Below, in pieces: positions 23,842 through 35,278 of a stretch of 62,183 nt of DNA; position 1 is the stretch's first letter, and each line of letters begins with the position of its first letter. This stretch comes from Hyphochytrium catenoides (Eukaryota; Sar; Hyphochytriomycetes; Hyphochytriales; Hyphochytriaceae). The notes beneath the pieces are model-generated. The model was not told the DNA's origin. It saw nothing but the letters and a program-made list of their open reading frames with translations, and did no database searches. Both the position numbers and the translations under genes were made by a program. Where the stretch lies: assembly GCA_900088475.1 (NCBI GenBank), contig FLMG01002354.1, positions 26,430 through 88,612 of the forward strand. The letters run 5' to 3'.

Positions 23842-24647
23842 CTTTCCTTTAGCCCTTTTCGCTCTCCGCACTGCAGACGAGCTTCACTGAGACTCAGAAA
23901 ATAGCTCTGTGAGCTTGTAGACTGGATAGCCGCCAAGGCTGGCACAGTTGACATGCGAGCACCTTACAACTATAACGAAGGAAGGGATGTTGGAGGGGAG
24001 AGGGCACTCTCATCAACTCTGTGGTTCTGGATGACGAGAAGAATCTTATGGCTTTAATAGTCCTCTGTCTGCGTAGGCACAGGCCATGAATTCATAAAGC
24101 CCTCAAAGCTATAATGCTTATATATAACCTAGATGTGATTAGAGGTGTTCATTATATAGTTGGATTGTAACTATTATAACCCAAATCTTTTTTATGCTTC
24201 TTTATTATCTGTCGGAAAGAAATATCACGTACATCAGAACAACGCGCCTTAATTCGACGCTATATTTATTTACTGGTAGTATAGAAGGCTGTACGAAGCC
24301 TACCGCTTTAGTTGGGAGACTTATTACTAGCACAGTGACTGAGCTCTGCGCCAGCGATAACCTTGAATAGTCGTATACGCTATCAATGAAGGTACAAAGA
24401 ACGAGACCGCTGCATGTAAGAAGTTTCTTCAGGTGGTCGCCTCATCAGATTCATCGGATTGCTCACTTGGTCTCCATCATCTTCGATGCCGCCCACATGC
24501 AGCTTCAGACTTCGTGCTCTACCGAGGAACTGAAGATCATCGCGGGTCAGAACCGCTTTTAAAGAGATGCTATGATAAAGCTATAACAGTAGCTTGGCTG
24601 TACATTGCCTTTGGACGAAGACCACCATACTAGACTTTGTTGCCATC
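23842..24647. other. Divergent intergenic region, AT-rich in part
   Basis: Separates SerRS (-) from the next plus-strand gene. About 24090-24270 is markedly AT-rich compared with its surroundings. A stretch at 24433-24560 reads open in two frames (for example IHRIAHLVSIIFDAAHMQ) and could be a 5' exon of the gene at 24648, but I could not connect it. Confidence 0.35.
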
Positions 24648-25842
24648 ATGGTCGAGGAGACTACGCAACCGAAGACTTCCGTGAAGGAAGAACGGGAGTA
24701 CTTAACATGCAAGGGCTTCTTTCTCTTCTCTAATGCGCTCGGATATAAAGTTGGACCTACTTGCATAGGGTAAGCAAAGGTATCGCAATGGACGACATGG
24801 CAAGCTCTCACATCTGATCGCCCTCATCAGAATCAAGAAGAGGTTTGAAAAGGGGTCAGGAGACGCTCTGGCGGTCGATGATCTACTTGGCACAAAGAAT
24901 GCCATAAACGACTTAGGTTAGTCAGCTTTTCTGTCTCCCATTGTGATCTCACTAAATGTCTGACCAGATATCCACTCAGAGGACACGCAAAAGTTTAATC
25001 TCAGCTTTGGGTTTTCAATATACACGCCCAGAACGTACGTAACGCACCTGTATCATCACAGGCAACCTTCCTCCTTCTCCTCTAACCGTCGTGCACTTCA
25101 CCTCTTCTGCCACTCTTCATGATTGCAGAAAGGATGGCAATTTCATCGTGCTACCATTACGGCAGATCTTGAGAGTTAGCGTTCATGCAAAGAAGAGTGA
25201 CGAGATCCAAGGTCGCGAGATAGATAAAGGTAAGAGCTTCACAGGACTAACACAGCCATTCAAAGGTCAGATTCCCACTCAGACGTGCAATCTTACTTTG
25301 CTCTTGTTCGTCACCGCTTCCTGGAAAGGACCTTCCAAAAAGGAACGGGTCCCGCTTAAGACTCCAGATAAAGATCTGCCACTTTCACGAGTGACCGAAG
25401 TTTGGCGTCGAACACTCCTCCGCGATAACCTGTTAGGGGATATACAGCGAATCTGGGGTTTTGACAAGCCCAACGGAATTAAAACGGTCAGTTCTTCACC
25501 ATACATTATCACGCTATGCAATCTGTCTTTCTGTTGATGTGCGCCCTAGTACCTGAATCGTTGGGACCTCGGATTTCGGGTCCTCGTACGTAGCGTGGTT
25601 GTCGTTGACCTGACTTAGTGGCAGTAAGCGGTGCTCAAATGTTCTATTTGTGCCTTTTTGCCTGGCTAAGACTTGCTGTATCTTGACTACGTGCATACAC
25701 ACTCTACGGCGTTGCTAACTGGTCCATCTAGTTCCCATCACGATTTGCCGAGCACTGGAAACACATTGGAACCATGTGGGCGAGGATTGCACAGAGAAGA
25801 TTAGAAGCGCTAAGTGAAAAGCTTCGGCGGCAGAAACCGTAA
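24648..25842 (+). CDS. Unrecognised multi-exon protein
   Basis: A set of plus-strand exons with good GT-AG signals and protein-like composition. They are 24648-24769 (MVEETTQPKT...LTCKGFFLFSNALGYKVG), about 24800-24915 (KLSHLIALIRIKKRFEKGSG, LLGTKNAIND), about 24968-25038 (FNLSFGFSIYTPRT), about 25129-25229 (DGNFIVLPLRQILRVSVHAK), about 25325-25486 (VTEVWRRTLLRDNLLGDIQR, IWGFDKPNGI) and 25732-25842 (RFAEHWKHIGTMWARIAQRR, stop TAA). There is no signal peptide or membrane segment. The product is basic. I recognise no family, and the true 5' end may lie upstream. The exon set and strand are moderately sure; the function is unknown. Confidence 0.5.
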
Positions 25843-26229
25843 AGCAAGAAGGGGGTCACCAACTCGTGCCAAACGCTGAGCGGAGACAGCAGGCGTAGCT
25901 ATCGATGTACAAAGCCGTCAGAATTTATCGCCGTCAGCACTCTGTCCATCACGTACTCGTCTGACCCTATAAGATGTCAATAGTGTGGCCAACCCTATGT
26001 TAAGACTATCACAAGTCAGGAGCCAATTGATTGCAAAGCAGCAAGCAGTTGGCTCTGTCGGGGTTGCGCAATGATGGGACATCCAGTGCGCTTGACAAAG
26101 TGCACTATGACGATTTGCTTCTTTTTTTTTGAGAAAGTGGGCCATGGAAGTAAAAAGAGGGAAGTGGCGGAGGTTGAAGATGAAAGAAAAGAGACAAGTT
26201 AACTTCTTCATAAAAGCGTAAGGTCCTGT
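25843..26229. other. Convergent 3' intergenic region
   Basis: Lies between the stops of a plus-strand and a minus-strand gene. It has a T8 run near 26124-26133 and no coding sign on either strand that I trust. Confidence 0.4.
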
Positions 26230-29200
26230 TTACTCTTCCTCTTCGTCTGATAGAAAGTCATCCTGAAAGGTGCTAGTGCTACCATCATCCCTCACTCGTC
26301 TGCTATGCTCCTTCCCTTCTTGGCTTATTTCTCTCGTTTGGTCATCATGAGGCTCCTTCCCCTCCTCTCCTCCTCTATCCTTCAACGCTTCCTTCTCCAC
26401 AACTACCATCTCTTTCTCTCTCGCGTTGTTATCAGAAACTGCCTGGGTCTTCTCTCCTTGCTTCACCTCTGTGTTTGCAGATGATTGGAGCGCCGCAATA
26501 TCTTGGCTTCTTTGGACATCACCAGAGAAAGCTCCGTTGGTTCCGCCAATCTCCGAGTTTGCTATCTGTGGGGGTTCCATTGATGTCGGAGAATTACCAT
26601 CTATCTTATGAACCTTGCTGTCACTCTTCCCTTCATTTTCAGGCCCATGGGGGCTTACGGTCGGCAGTACTTCAAGAGTGACATCTCCTGTCGCGGTCTT
26701 GTCCACTTTATCCAGCTTCTCTTTCTCAACTTTGCCTGCTTTCGCGGCAGTGGACTCGGACTCTGCTCGCCTTGTTGTCGTATGCTGTTCCACATTTCCC
26801 CTTCCCTCTTTCTCTATGTGGTCTGGTCCAAGTGTTTGCTTCTTATCAAGCTCTATCTTACTGTTGCTTTGCTCTCTGCCTTGAATATCAGCAGAGGGGC
26901 CCTCTGGTATGGTTCTTTCTTCTCTGACCATGGAACTCTCGCTTGAGGGTGCAGACGTTCTCGATTCCTGGACACTTACCTTGATTACGTCCTTCTTTTC
27001 GGCCTCGTTATCTTTTTCTTTCGTCTGAATAACTTCGCGGGCACTTGTCCTTAGTATGATATCCGAGGTGGAGCCCTCAGCGGATGGAACTGTTGGGGTT
27101 GGCATGACTTTGCTCTGGAGAACTTGTGGCGGAGCAGACTCATCCCCTTCATTGGCCATGAGGGATAACCCATCGCTCCCTTCCGCTCTGTCTTCTTCAT
27201 CAACCTGTTCTTTTTCTGCTTTATTGAATCCTTCATGTTGGTCTTTCCCCCTTATCTTTTCCTCCTCTGCACCTTCCTCCATTTCCTCCATATCTTCCTC
27301 CCCTTCCTCCGTATCTTCCTCCCCTTCCTCCGTATCTTCCTCCCCTTCCTCCTTATCATCCTCCTCTTCCTCGGTACTTTCCTCATCCTCCTCCTGACTG
27401 TCCTGGTTTCTACTCGTCTCTTCACCTTCCTCGCCTCTTCCTCTGCCGCTTTCATCCTCCTCGTCGTCTTTCTTTAATAATAGCGTCGTTGCTTTGCCTC
27501 TCGTATGGTCCTGCCTCTCATTCGTCTGGGGTACGCTAGGGGTCTGGCCGGGAGAAAGAGGAAGCTGTCCCTTCTGAGAAATGCTTAAATTCTGGTTCGG
27601 TTTCTTGCCATCAAACACTTCTCTCTTCTCTTGATCCGCAGCAGCTCTTTTGGACCCCTTGACTGGGCTATCAACCTGGTCCCTCATCTCCCTTACTGTT
27701 CTTTTCGTGGGGTCTGGCTTTGTGCCCATGGTCTCTTTAAGAGAGACTAAATCTACATCTTCATCTCGCCCTGTCCCTCTCGTCTTTGCTTGAGCTTTGA
27801 CAACCTTGACAGAAACTTCCTTTGTGTTTGAACTTGGGCCTAGCGCGGAGACGGCTTCCTTCATCTGGGTGCTTGGTACTTCTTTATTATCCTTGTGCTG
27901 GTCTTGCTCGTCGTCGTCGTCGTTCCCATCTTCCTGCTCTGCTTCCTCTTCTTCATCATCATCTTCTTCTTCGCTGTCCTCTTCCTCTTCGCCTTGCTCT
28001 TCCTCGTTGTCGTCACTATTTTGGCTGTCGACTCCATCCTCGTCCTCTCCGCTACCCTCATCTGGTTCATCATCAGTTGCCTCCTTCCCGCCAAGAGACG
28101 CACCCTCCGCGTCATCATTTTCCTCTTCTTCTTCCTCATGCTTTGGCCGAGACGGCTTCTTATCGATACTCTTCTCCAGCCGCAGTCCCGCCTTATCTCC
28201 TGATGGTTTCTCGTTTTGCTGCGCTTTTGCCTTTGGCCCAGACATCTTTCCTCCAACTTCCTGCTGTTCACCACGTTCCACTTTCCTGTCCACTATCTTC
28301 TGCGGTTCTTGGATAGTCTTTACACCTTCCTTCGCTTTTATCTTCTCGTCCATAGTCTTTCCTGTTTTCTCTTGGTCTCCTCTTAAGGCTTCAGCGTGAT
28401 GAGCAGCCACATTTTTCTTTTTTGTCCTCTCTGAAAGGCTTTGACCAGAGGTTTTGGTGCCAGAAGAGCCTTGATTTCCAACAGCTACTTCTTCCAGCTC
28501 ATCCGCTTCTTCGCTGACATCGACGTTGAGGTTCTCCTCCTGCTCCTCTTCTTCTCCATCTTCCTTCTCAGCTTCTCCTTCTTCTCCTTGTTCTTCTTCC
28601 TTTCTCCCATTTGTTCCTTCTTCTAAGTCTTCTCCCTCGCTTTCCTCTGCTGCTTCTGTATCACCTTCCTCTTCTCCATCTTCCGTCGATGTCTCCGATC
28701 CGGCGTGATCTCTTTGGTCTTCTTGGTAACCCATTGCGGGCTCCTCAGCATCGTTCTTCTTTATCAGCTTCTTGCCTCCTCCTTCAGACGCTTTAAGGCC
28801 AATTAACGGGTTGCCTTTCTCTTTGTCGCTGATACTGCTTCCAACCTTCGAGACTCTGTCGTTGAGACCGGAACTGCACTCCTGCTTAGATGCTGCTCGT
28901 TGGCTTTTGCTTCCATCTCCCGCTTGCCTTTGACTTAAATCTTTGTCCACTTGGTAGTCAGCTTCTTCTTCTCTTCCCGGTTCCCTTTTGGTGGGTAACG
29001 GTTGGCCAGACTTCGCTGGTGAACTTAGACGGACTGCAGAGGAGTTGGGAGGTGTTGACTTGCCATCTTTCTTGTTTAAGGGCCGTGGCGCCTGGGAGAG
29101 GACTCTAGGAGCCGAAGAGGCAGTCGTGTTCGGCTCACTATTGACCTCTTTCTCGTTAACAAGAGGGTTCTTAGAGATTGGAGGACCTTTTAGCTCCTTG

Positions 29201-32200
29201 GCTCCTGCCGAGGATGCCTCCACCGCGAGCTTCTGGGCAGCGGGGGCCGAGGGCTCTGACGTTGTTGCACCCAGTTCTCTGTCCTTCTTTCCTTTCCAGT
29301 GCTTCAACTCATCTTGGCCATCTGTCCTGCAAGAGGAAAGTATCGACTCTTCTTCGATATTCTTCTTCTTTCCGCCCTCGGAGGTCTGAGAAGAGGAGGA
29401 AGAAGGAGCAAGAGCTTTAGCTATCCCTTTATCAGGCGGGGTGCTACCCTTAGCAGTTACATCTGGCCCAGGATGTCGCTGTTTTGAGCCACTGCGAACA
29501 GGGAGAGAAGCCTTTTCGAACGAAGCTGTCGCGTTGCTTTGTCCTTGTGGATTAGTTCCTTCCACTACCTCTACGTCCTTCTTCTCTTCCTTTGCCATAG
29601 AAGGAGAGGCATTCTTTCCTTTTTTTGGAGAGAGAACTGAGGTGATTGCTTTCTTCGCAGAATCGAGAAAAGCGCTTATTCTAGAAGGGGAAGGTGGTCG
29701 TGTAGCAGAGACATTGGCAGCAGCGGAGGCGGACGAGGAGACAGGGGAAGCTCCCGTGTCCAAGTGGAGCTCTTTCTTCCTGGGGGCCTTGCCATCTCTG
29801 CCTCCTTCCTTCTCTCTACCTGTACCCTGTACTGGTCTTGTGTCATTTCTGCCCCTTCTTTCTGCCTCTTTCACAGGTGTGCTCTTTCTCTCCGTGTTCT
29901 TCTGCTTTGTTACCTTCAGTTTGTCCTCCTGGACTCGCCGCTTACCCTCTTCTTTCTTGTTTATAGCCTTCCCAGGTGACCTTCTTAAGCTGTCAGACTT
30001 AACCTCCCTAGCAGATGAAGAGGAGCGATCACAAGGAACAGACCCTTCATCACCTTTTTGCTGAAGCATAAGGACTCGCTCTTCTCTGGTATCCTGTGGC
30101 CTCTCTTTTACTTTCTTTCCTGTTTTCGTCTGACTGTCTGTTTCTTCCCTCTCTGGAAATCCTGTCTTTCTCCCTGCAGCTTCTATCTTCTTCTCCCCAT
30201 TTTGGAAGCAACCAAGAAGATGCCCGAACGAGATAAGGATCCGGGTGATCTCTCCGTGTCTTTTATGGACTTCATCCTGCAGAAGTTGTAGCTGCTTCTC
30301 TTGGCCTAGAAGAAAGACCCAGATAGCGTTAAGTAAGACCTTTTTGGTCCCCCTGTTTCATCTCTCCATGGGCTGACCCTCTATCCCTTGACCTCACATC
30401 TTTCCTCGCCGTACTCGTTCTTTCTTCGCATTGCCAAGAAAGCCACGGCTTTCCCTATATGCGTCTCGCCTTCCCCCTGAATTGTTTTTGCGCCCTCTTC
30501 TCTCTGTCTTCGCTCGCTTAGCGCTCTTTTGGTCATGGCCCTCGACTTGTTCCCGACCTGTCGGCACCGTCCTTCTCTCATTCCCACCATACTCCGTTTC
30601 ATTTGTTACTTACTGAAGGAGAGAACAGAAGACAGGACGCTGGAGCTCAGCAACGGATCTCTAAGGAGCTCTGCCAGAAGAGAGAAATGACCTTCTTTCT
30701 CGGGACTTCCTCTTTCTTCCACTATTTTCTGACCCTTCACAGTGACAAGCACTCTTTCATGGATTTGATCCAAGTCCACAGCCTTGAGGAGCACTAGAGA
30801 GTGCAGTATCACCCTTTCTCTCACTTTGGAAGCGTCAGGTGATGAGCCAGAAGAGCCCAGAGCGAGCGCACAGAGAAGTTGAGGAAGACTGAGCGATGAG
30901 AATGAAAGCCTAAAATTGAGGGAGAGTTAGTGATATGAAAACCCAGAGCGATGGAAAAGTCGGCGCCAAAAGGACATAGATATAACCAGAAGAATAAGTC
31001 ACTGAGGGAGCAAACAAGAAGACCAAAGTAGAAAGAGAGCCAGAGCTGGAGACATGGAGAGAAACACAGTGAGAGAAAGAGAAAGAGAGGGAACCGGAGA
31101 GTTAACATACGAGCCATGCTGCCGGAATAGAATGGATCATATACTGGTCCAAAGGAGAGGAGAAAGACGCGAAAGAGAGACAATTGCACTCAGAGGTTCC
31201 CTTACCGCACGTTCAAGTTCCAGTTTAGCACAGAACTCATGATCTGCAGCCCTAAAACAAGCTTCTGCGTTGTCAGGACATCAGTGGAAGAGAAGGTGGG
31301 GCTTGATAGGACGTGTTTCTGAAATAGAGAGGAGAGAAAAGAGACTATATCGTTCTGCTCTCTCTGGCACTCCTCAGGCTGCTTAAATGAAGGGGCGGAA
31401 CGGACCACTCTGACCAACGGCAGAGGATCAAAGTCATGCCCTTCACAGAGAAGGTTCCAGAGGAAGTAGACCTGTGCCCTCTTTGACACCTGCCGTAGGA
31501 CCTTAACAAAAGAAAGGGCGGAAGATGTAAGGCGACACGATATGGAAGAGAGGGCGCGAAGAGGAAGAGGTTCACTAAAGAGTGAAGCATCCTAGTCCTG
31601 CCGTCAACGTTGTCAAGGTTAGAACAAATAGTCCAGACATATACGTTGTGCTCTACTAACTCCTCCACACACTCTGCGACGCGATTCCTCCGTCCTTCTC
31701 TCCCCCACTTCTCTATCTTTTTACCTTGCATATCCTCTCTCCGATATTAAGAATGGTTTGCGTTGCCCTAGTATTGTGCTGGACATCGGTGACGGAGAGC
31801 TGAAGAGCGTCCTGTCCGAGAAGGTCAGCCAAGGGCTGACGCTCCAGAGCGACCCAAAGGGTAAGTGAGGAACAAAGGTGCGAGAGCCAGCTGAACTGCC
31901 TGTTAAGTAACAATAAACGAGGGAAGAATTTATGTCAGTGGGAGAAGCGATAAGAAGTGTAAAGACAGAGACTAACATCTGTTTTTAGAAGAAGGAGGGC
32001 ATAGGGAGATCTTAAAGAGATATATGGTGAGCACATGGGCGAAAGTAAGAGATACCGGGAGTCTAGGGCTTGCTCTGCCTCTTCTTTCTCCGGTCCTGAG
32101 AACTGATCAAGTTCTGGGTGGGCCTGACGAATTAGCTCTCGGATGTCCGCTGCCAGCACATTGAGTGCCTGGTAGAAAAGGAACACATCAGGAGCTGTAA

Positions 32201-32729
32201 CTCATCAAAGGGACTAAGGACTCGAGAGGATCAAGGACATAAAGGCGAAGGCGGAGAACCTAGGAAGAGAGAAAGTAAGAGAGACATCAGGGAAGACAGA
32301 GTGATGCAGTCATGACGAGGGGGCTCTTAAGCGCTACTTCGTCAGTCGATACCAGAGCTTATCTCTCTCTCTCTCTGTTTGCTACCATCTCGCTCCCACC
32401 TCGTCCTTCAGACTTTCAATGATAGCCGGCTCCTCATTTTCAGGAGATGTTTTGCTCTCCAGAGAAGTCCTAGGGATAAATTTTTCTAGCCAGGAGATAG
32501 AGGAGGTATTTGCTGTCTTCAGTACAAGGTTCTCTCGGACAAGTGAGCCGAGAGTACTGCTGATGGCGCCCTAACAAATGACAGAGTAGAGTAGTGTTAG
32601 ATGTGCACCTTTGAGCTCAATTAGTGGGAGGTGGAAAGGAACACTGAAGATAAACCATAGGGCTTGGCACTTAGAGACATTGCGTGCTACCTCAGCGATG
32701 CCGTATACGCTTCGACTCTCAGCTCTCAT
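26230..32729 (-). CDS. Unrecognised protein: helical N-terminal part plus giant Lys/Glu-rich tail
   Basis: The last exon (30305-26230) encodes about 1,358 residues of highly charged, low-complexity sequence rich in Glu, Lys, Ser and Gly, ending FLSDEEEE. It includes uninterrupted acidic runs and a 7-residue repeat (DTEEGEE). Its start, QEKQLQLLQDEVHKRHGEI, joins in frame to an exon ending at 30614 (phase 1, A/GC). Further exons upstream read as helical sequence: VILHSLVLLKAVDLDQIHER, KRAQVYFLWNLLCEG with LTTQKLVLGLQIMSSVLNWN (31206-31500), QPLADLLGQDALQLS (about 31775-31895), LNVLAADIRELIRQAHPELD (about 32052-32168), and STLGSLVRENLVLK (about 32415-32570). The first ATG I can place is 32729, but the ORF is open upstream to about 32789. 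The helical part suggests an alpha-solenoid; no family is certain. The tail would be disordered and probably nuclear. Confidence 0.62.
27291..27353. repeat. Three tandem 21-bp units inside the acidic tail
   Basis: The plus-strand unit TATCTTCCTCCCCTTCCTCCG repeats at 27291, 27312 and 27333 with one or two changes. On the coding (minus) strand it encodes the heptad DTEEGEE. The in-frame period shows expansion by repeat slippage within the coding region. Confidence 0.85.
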
Positions 32730-32989
32730 GGCGCCGCTCGATCGCTTGAGGTCTGTGAGGTCAATAATGGACTGAATCCATAGGAGAGACTGGTAGCACT
32801 TTTAAAGGACGAAGACTTGACGTCGTACTATTTCTCTTCTGATGGCAACTTAGCATGCCCCATCTTCCGTTGGCTCGCTCCGTTCCTCCCTACCTGTACG
32901 AATCGCAGCCATCCTCGGGTTGGCGCCATTGCCCCTCTCTTGTTAGGTAGTTTCCTCATTCCTCTCGCTCTTTATCTTCATTCTTCCTC

Positions 32990-33460
32990 TTTCCCCCCTG
33001 TCTCTCTCTTTTTTCTCTCCCTCTCTTGCTCTCTTACTCTCTCTTTGTTTGTCCGTCTGTCTGTCTGTCTCTTCTGTCTTCTCTATATCTCCCGCGCCAT
33101 CATCAGAACCGAGTAAGGGAGGGAGTAGGGTGAGTTTTTTTTTTTTAGTAACCCTTCGTCATCCGTCCTCTATTGTGAGGGTCCGGAATCCAGCGCATGG
33201 TATAATGAATCAAGTGTGTTCGTACTTCGTACTTACAAGTACAGTACGTTGTTGCTCCCCTCTCTCTCCCTCTCTCTCTCTCTCTCGCTCTCGCTCGCTC
33301 TCTTTCTTTTTCTCGTTCTCTTTCTCTTGGTCTCTGTCTCTCTCTTTCTTTCCTTCTCTCTTACTCCCTCTTTCTTTCTTTCTTTCTCTCTCCCCCCCCT
33401 CTCTCTCTGTCTCTCTCTCTATCAATCTGTCTCTCCCTCTCTCTTTCCTACTCGTCTCTC
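32990..33460. repeat. Long polypyrimidine (CT)-rich low-complexity tract
   Basis: The plus strand is dominated by CT, CTTT and CTC runs, densest at 33260-33440, with a short GTCT run at 33055-33070 (CTGTCTGTCTGTCT) and a T10 run near 33135. Ser/Leu-rich and Arg/Glu-rich ORFs on the two strands here come from the repeat and are not supported as genes. Confidence 0.8.
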
Positions 33461-33570
33461 CCAAAGTTTTGATTGTATCTCTCGGGAGGTATCTCTCCTC
33501 TTCACGGCAGTAGTGAAAGCAGAGGCAAGAAGTCAGGCGAGGACATCAAAGAGAGAGAGGATCTTTCAGA

Positions 33571-33608
33571 GCATCCAGCCTCTTCCAGAGCATCCAGCCT
33601 CTTCCAGA
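33571..33608. repeat. Perfect 19-bp tandem duplication
   Basis: GCATCCAGCCTCTTCCAGA occurs twice back to back, at 33571-33589 and 33590-33608. It lies upstream of the Nudix gene. The minus strand is open here (with FFANKFPRDFDQMQLWKRL just before the repeat), so a minus-strand exon remains possible. Confidence 0.8.
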
Positions 33609-33791
33609 GTTGCATCTGATCGAAGTCCCGAGGGAACTTGTTTGCAAAGAACTGGCTCACTTTGAGCTCCTCCGTTTCACTGGCGGGAACGAAGAGATAG
33701 AGAGAAGGAGAGAGGGAGAGAAGGAGAGAAAGGAAGACTGCGCTGATGAGAGCAGCCTTCAACTGGCGTGGCTCCGTGGCTTCCCAAGGGG

Positions 33792-35278
33792 ATGATTCAG
33801 GAAGGAGGCGAACACGGAACTAAGGAGCCAGAGGAAAGGTCACAAGGGCTAACCGCTGGGGTGCAAACGTCCAGTGCTCTTTCGTCGCACCATACTCACT
33901 ATGCCGAGAGCAAGACAGAGCTTCTAAAGGAGCAACGCACAGCAATGATAGTAGGTGCCGCGCGCTACGGGGCGTGGAAAGCTGCCACGCTCTCCGAGAT
34001 CAAGACTCGGCTGCAGGCTGGCGGCCAAGCGGCGCGGCGCTATCCGCTCCATAAGCAGATGGTGGAGAAGATGGCTGAGAACGAGGATTTTCAGAGAAGA
34101 AGCAAGCGGACAGCCGCCGTCTTCATCCCTCTCTGCAATGTTCACGGTGTAGCCAGCCTCCTCTTCACCATCAGAACGGGCAAAGTCGGTTCGCATAAGG
34201 TGGGCAATGCAGTCTATCTTGTTCTCTCTTCTGCTTCTCGTCCACTTGATTCGATCACCGAGTTCTGCTCCTTCCCTCTGAGTATATGACGGCCTTATGC
34301 CTCTTCTTTCCACTGACTTCAGGGTCACGTCTCCTTTCCTGGTGGGCACACAGAAGAGGGAGAGACCTCTGTAGAGGCTGCGATAAGGGAGTTCCGGGAG
34401 GAAGTGGGAGGCGCAGGCGATATTGAGATACTGGGCGTGTTCCATAAGTTCCAAGCAAGTACTGACCCAGATCGATAATACTTCTTCTTCTCTTCTACTC
34501 GCTCAGCTCTCCAACGCCTTTGTTACCCTCATTGATGGCTGCTTGTCCTCTCCTATCAGTCTCCTGCGTGCTAACTATGACTGGCAGTCAACAACCCTGA
34601 CTATCTCATGATCGAAACCTCAGTCGTCGTCTCATCTATACGTTTGCTAGGGCTATGGTCCTCCTATCGTCTATTACTCTCGGCTCTCGCTCAAAGACTC
34701 TGTCTGCCTTATCCATCAGTCACAGGCACTTGGGTGACTCCGGTTGTGGGCTTCGTTCGTGATGACTTAGCAGATCTCAGCACACTTCAGCCTCATGCAG
34801 ACGAGGTGGAAAGTCTTTTCACTCTTTCGATGCAGCAGTTGACAGACCCAGAGCTCAGACAGACGGTGGACCTGGTAGGTGTAGCCGATGAGGAGGTGCA
34901 GCTGACAAATCTGAATGACTGACAGGGAGGGGAAGAGGGCAGGCTGCAACATTGCCGCTTGCGGAAGGGTTGGCAGGGACTTAGAGATTCGTTGTCGGGA
35001 CCTAGAGAGTTAAAGGGGAAAAAGCCAGAGAACAAGCAATATTTTTGCCGTCCAACCTCACGGTATTATGGATCAACCCTCTTTACGCATCTGATGGTAT
35101 TCTTCCTCAGGGTATTCGAGGGAAAAAGTTTCCTTCTTTCTTAGGAGGACCACAGACAGTCTGGGGTCTAACCGCAGCTATCACCGATTTTCTGCTCAAC
35201 GAGATTGTTCTTCCCGCCGTCAACAGCACGGTTACGCAGTCTTTGGCGAAAGGCCAGGAGGAGGAAGCGAAGTTGTAG
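33792..35278 (+). CDS. Nudix hydrolase, CoA-diphosphatase (NUDT7/8, NudL) type
   Basis: Exons 33792-34199, 34323-34459 and 34720-34874 join in frame, with one or two more to the stop at 35278. Exon 1 ends LLFTIRTGKVGSHK and exon 2 begins GHVSFPGG, the UPF0035 signature that marks CoA pyrophosphatases. The full Nudix box follows: GHTEEGE, then REFREEVGG, with the metal-binding REXXEE glutamates in place. Exon 3 gives GTWVTPVVGFV and HADEVESLFTLSM, and the last exon gives FLGGPQTVWGLTAAIT, all typical of the family. The enzyme splits CoA or its derivatives into 3',5'-ADP and phosphopantetheine, usually in mitochondria or peroxisomes. The start may be ATG 33792 or ATG 33945, both in frame. I could not resolve the join between 34925 and about 35112. 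Confidence 0.9.

Noticed and set aside
27797-28399. Long Ser-rich plus-strand ORFs (also 29441-30064) opposite the charged-tail exon
   Set aside because: They are the antisense of GAG/GAA-rich coding sequence and carry no splice context or family resemblance; the minus frame is open for 4 kb and joins upstream exons in phase.
30614-32729. Exportin-4/7-like assignment for the N-terminal part of the charged-tail gene
   Set aside because: LGLQIMSSVLNWN resembles the 'vLnWeF' stretch of exportin-4, but the other exons do not line up with exportin order, so I left the gene unnamed.
33049-33665. Ser/Leu-rich plus ORFs and an Arg/Glu-rich minus ORF
   Set aside because: They are produced by the CT microsatellite and are repetitive in all frames.
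33501-33762. Signal-peptide protein on the minus strand (hydrophobic start followed by VPAS)
   Set aside because: The hydrophobic part is most simply the pyrimidine tract of an intron ending CCGCCAG; no ATG context or downstream gene supports a secreted protein.
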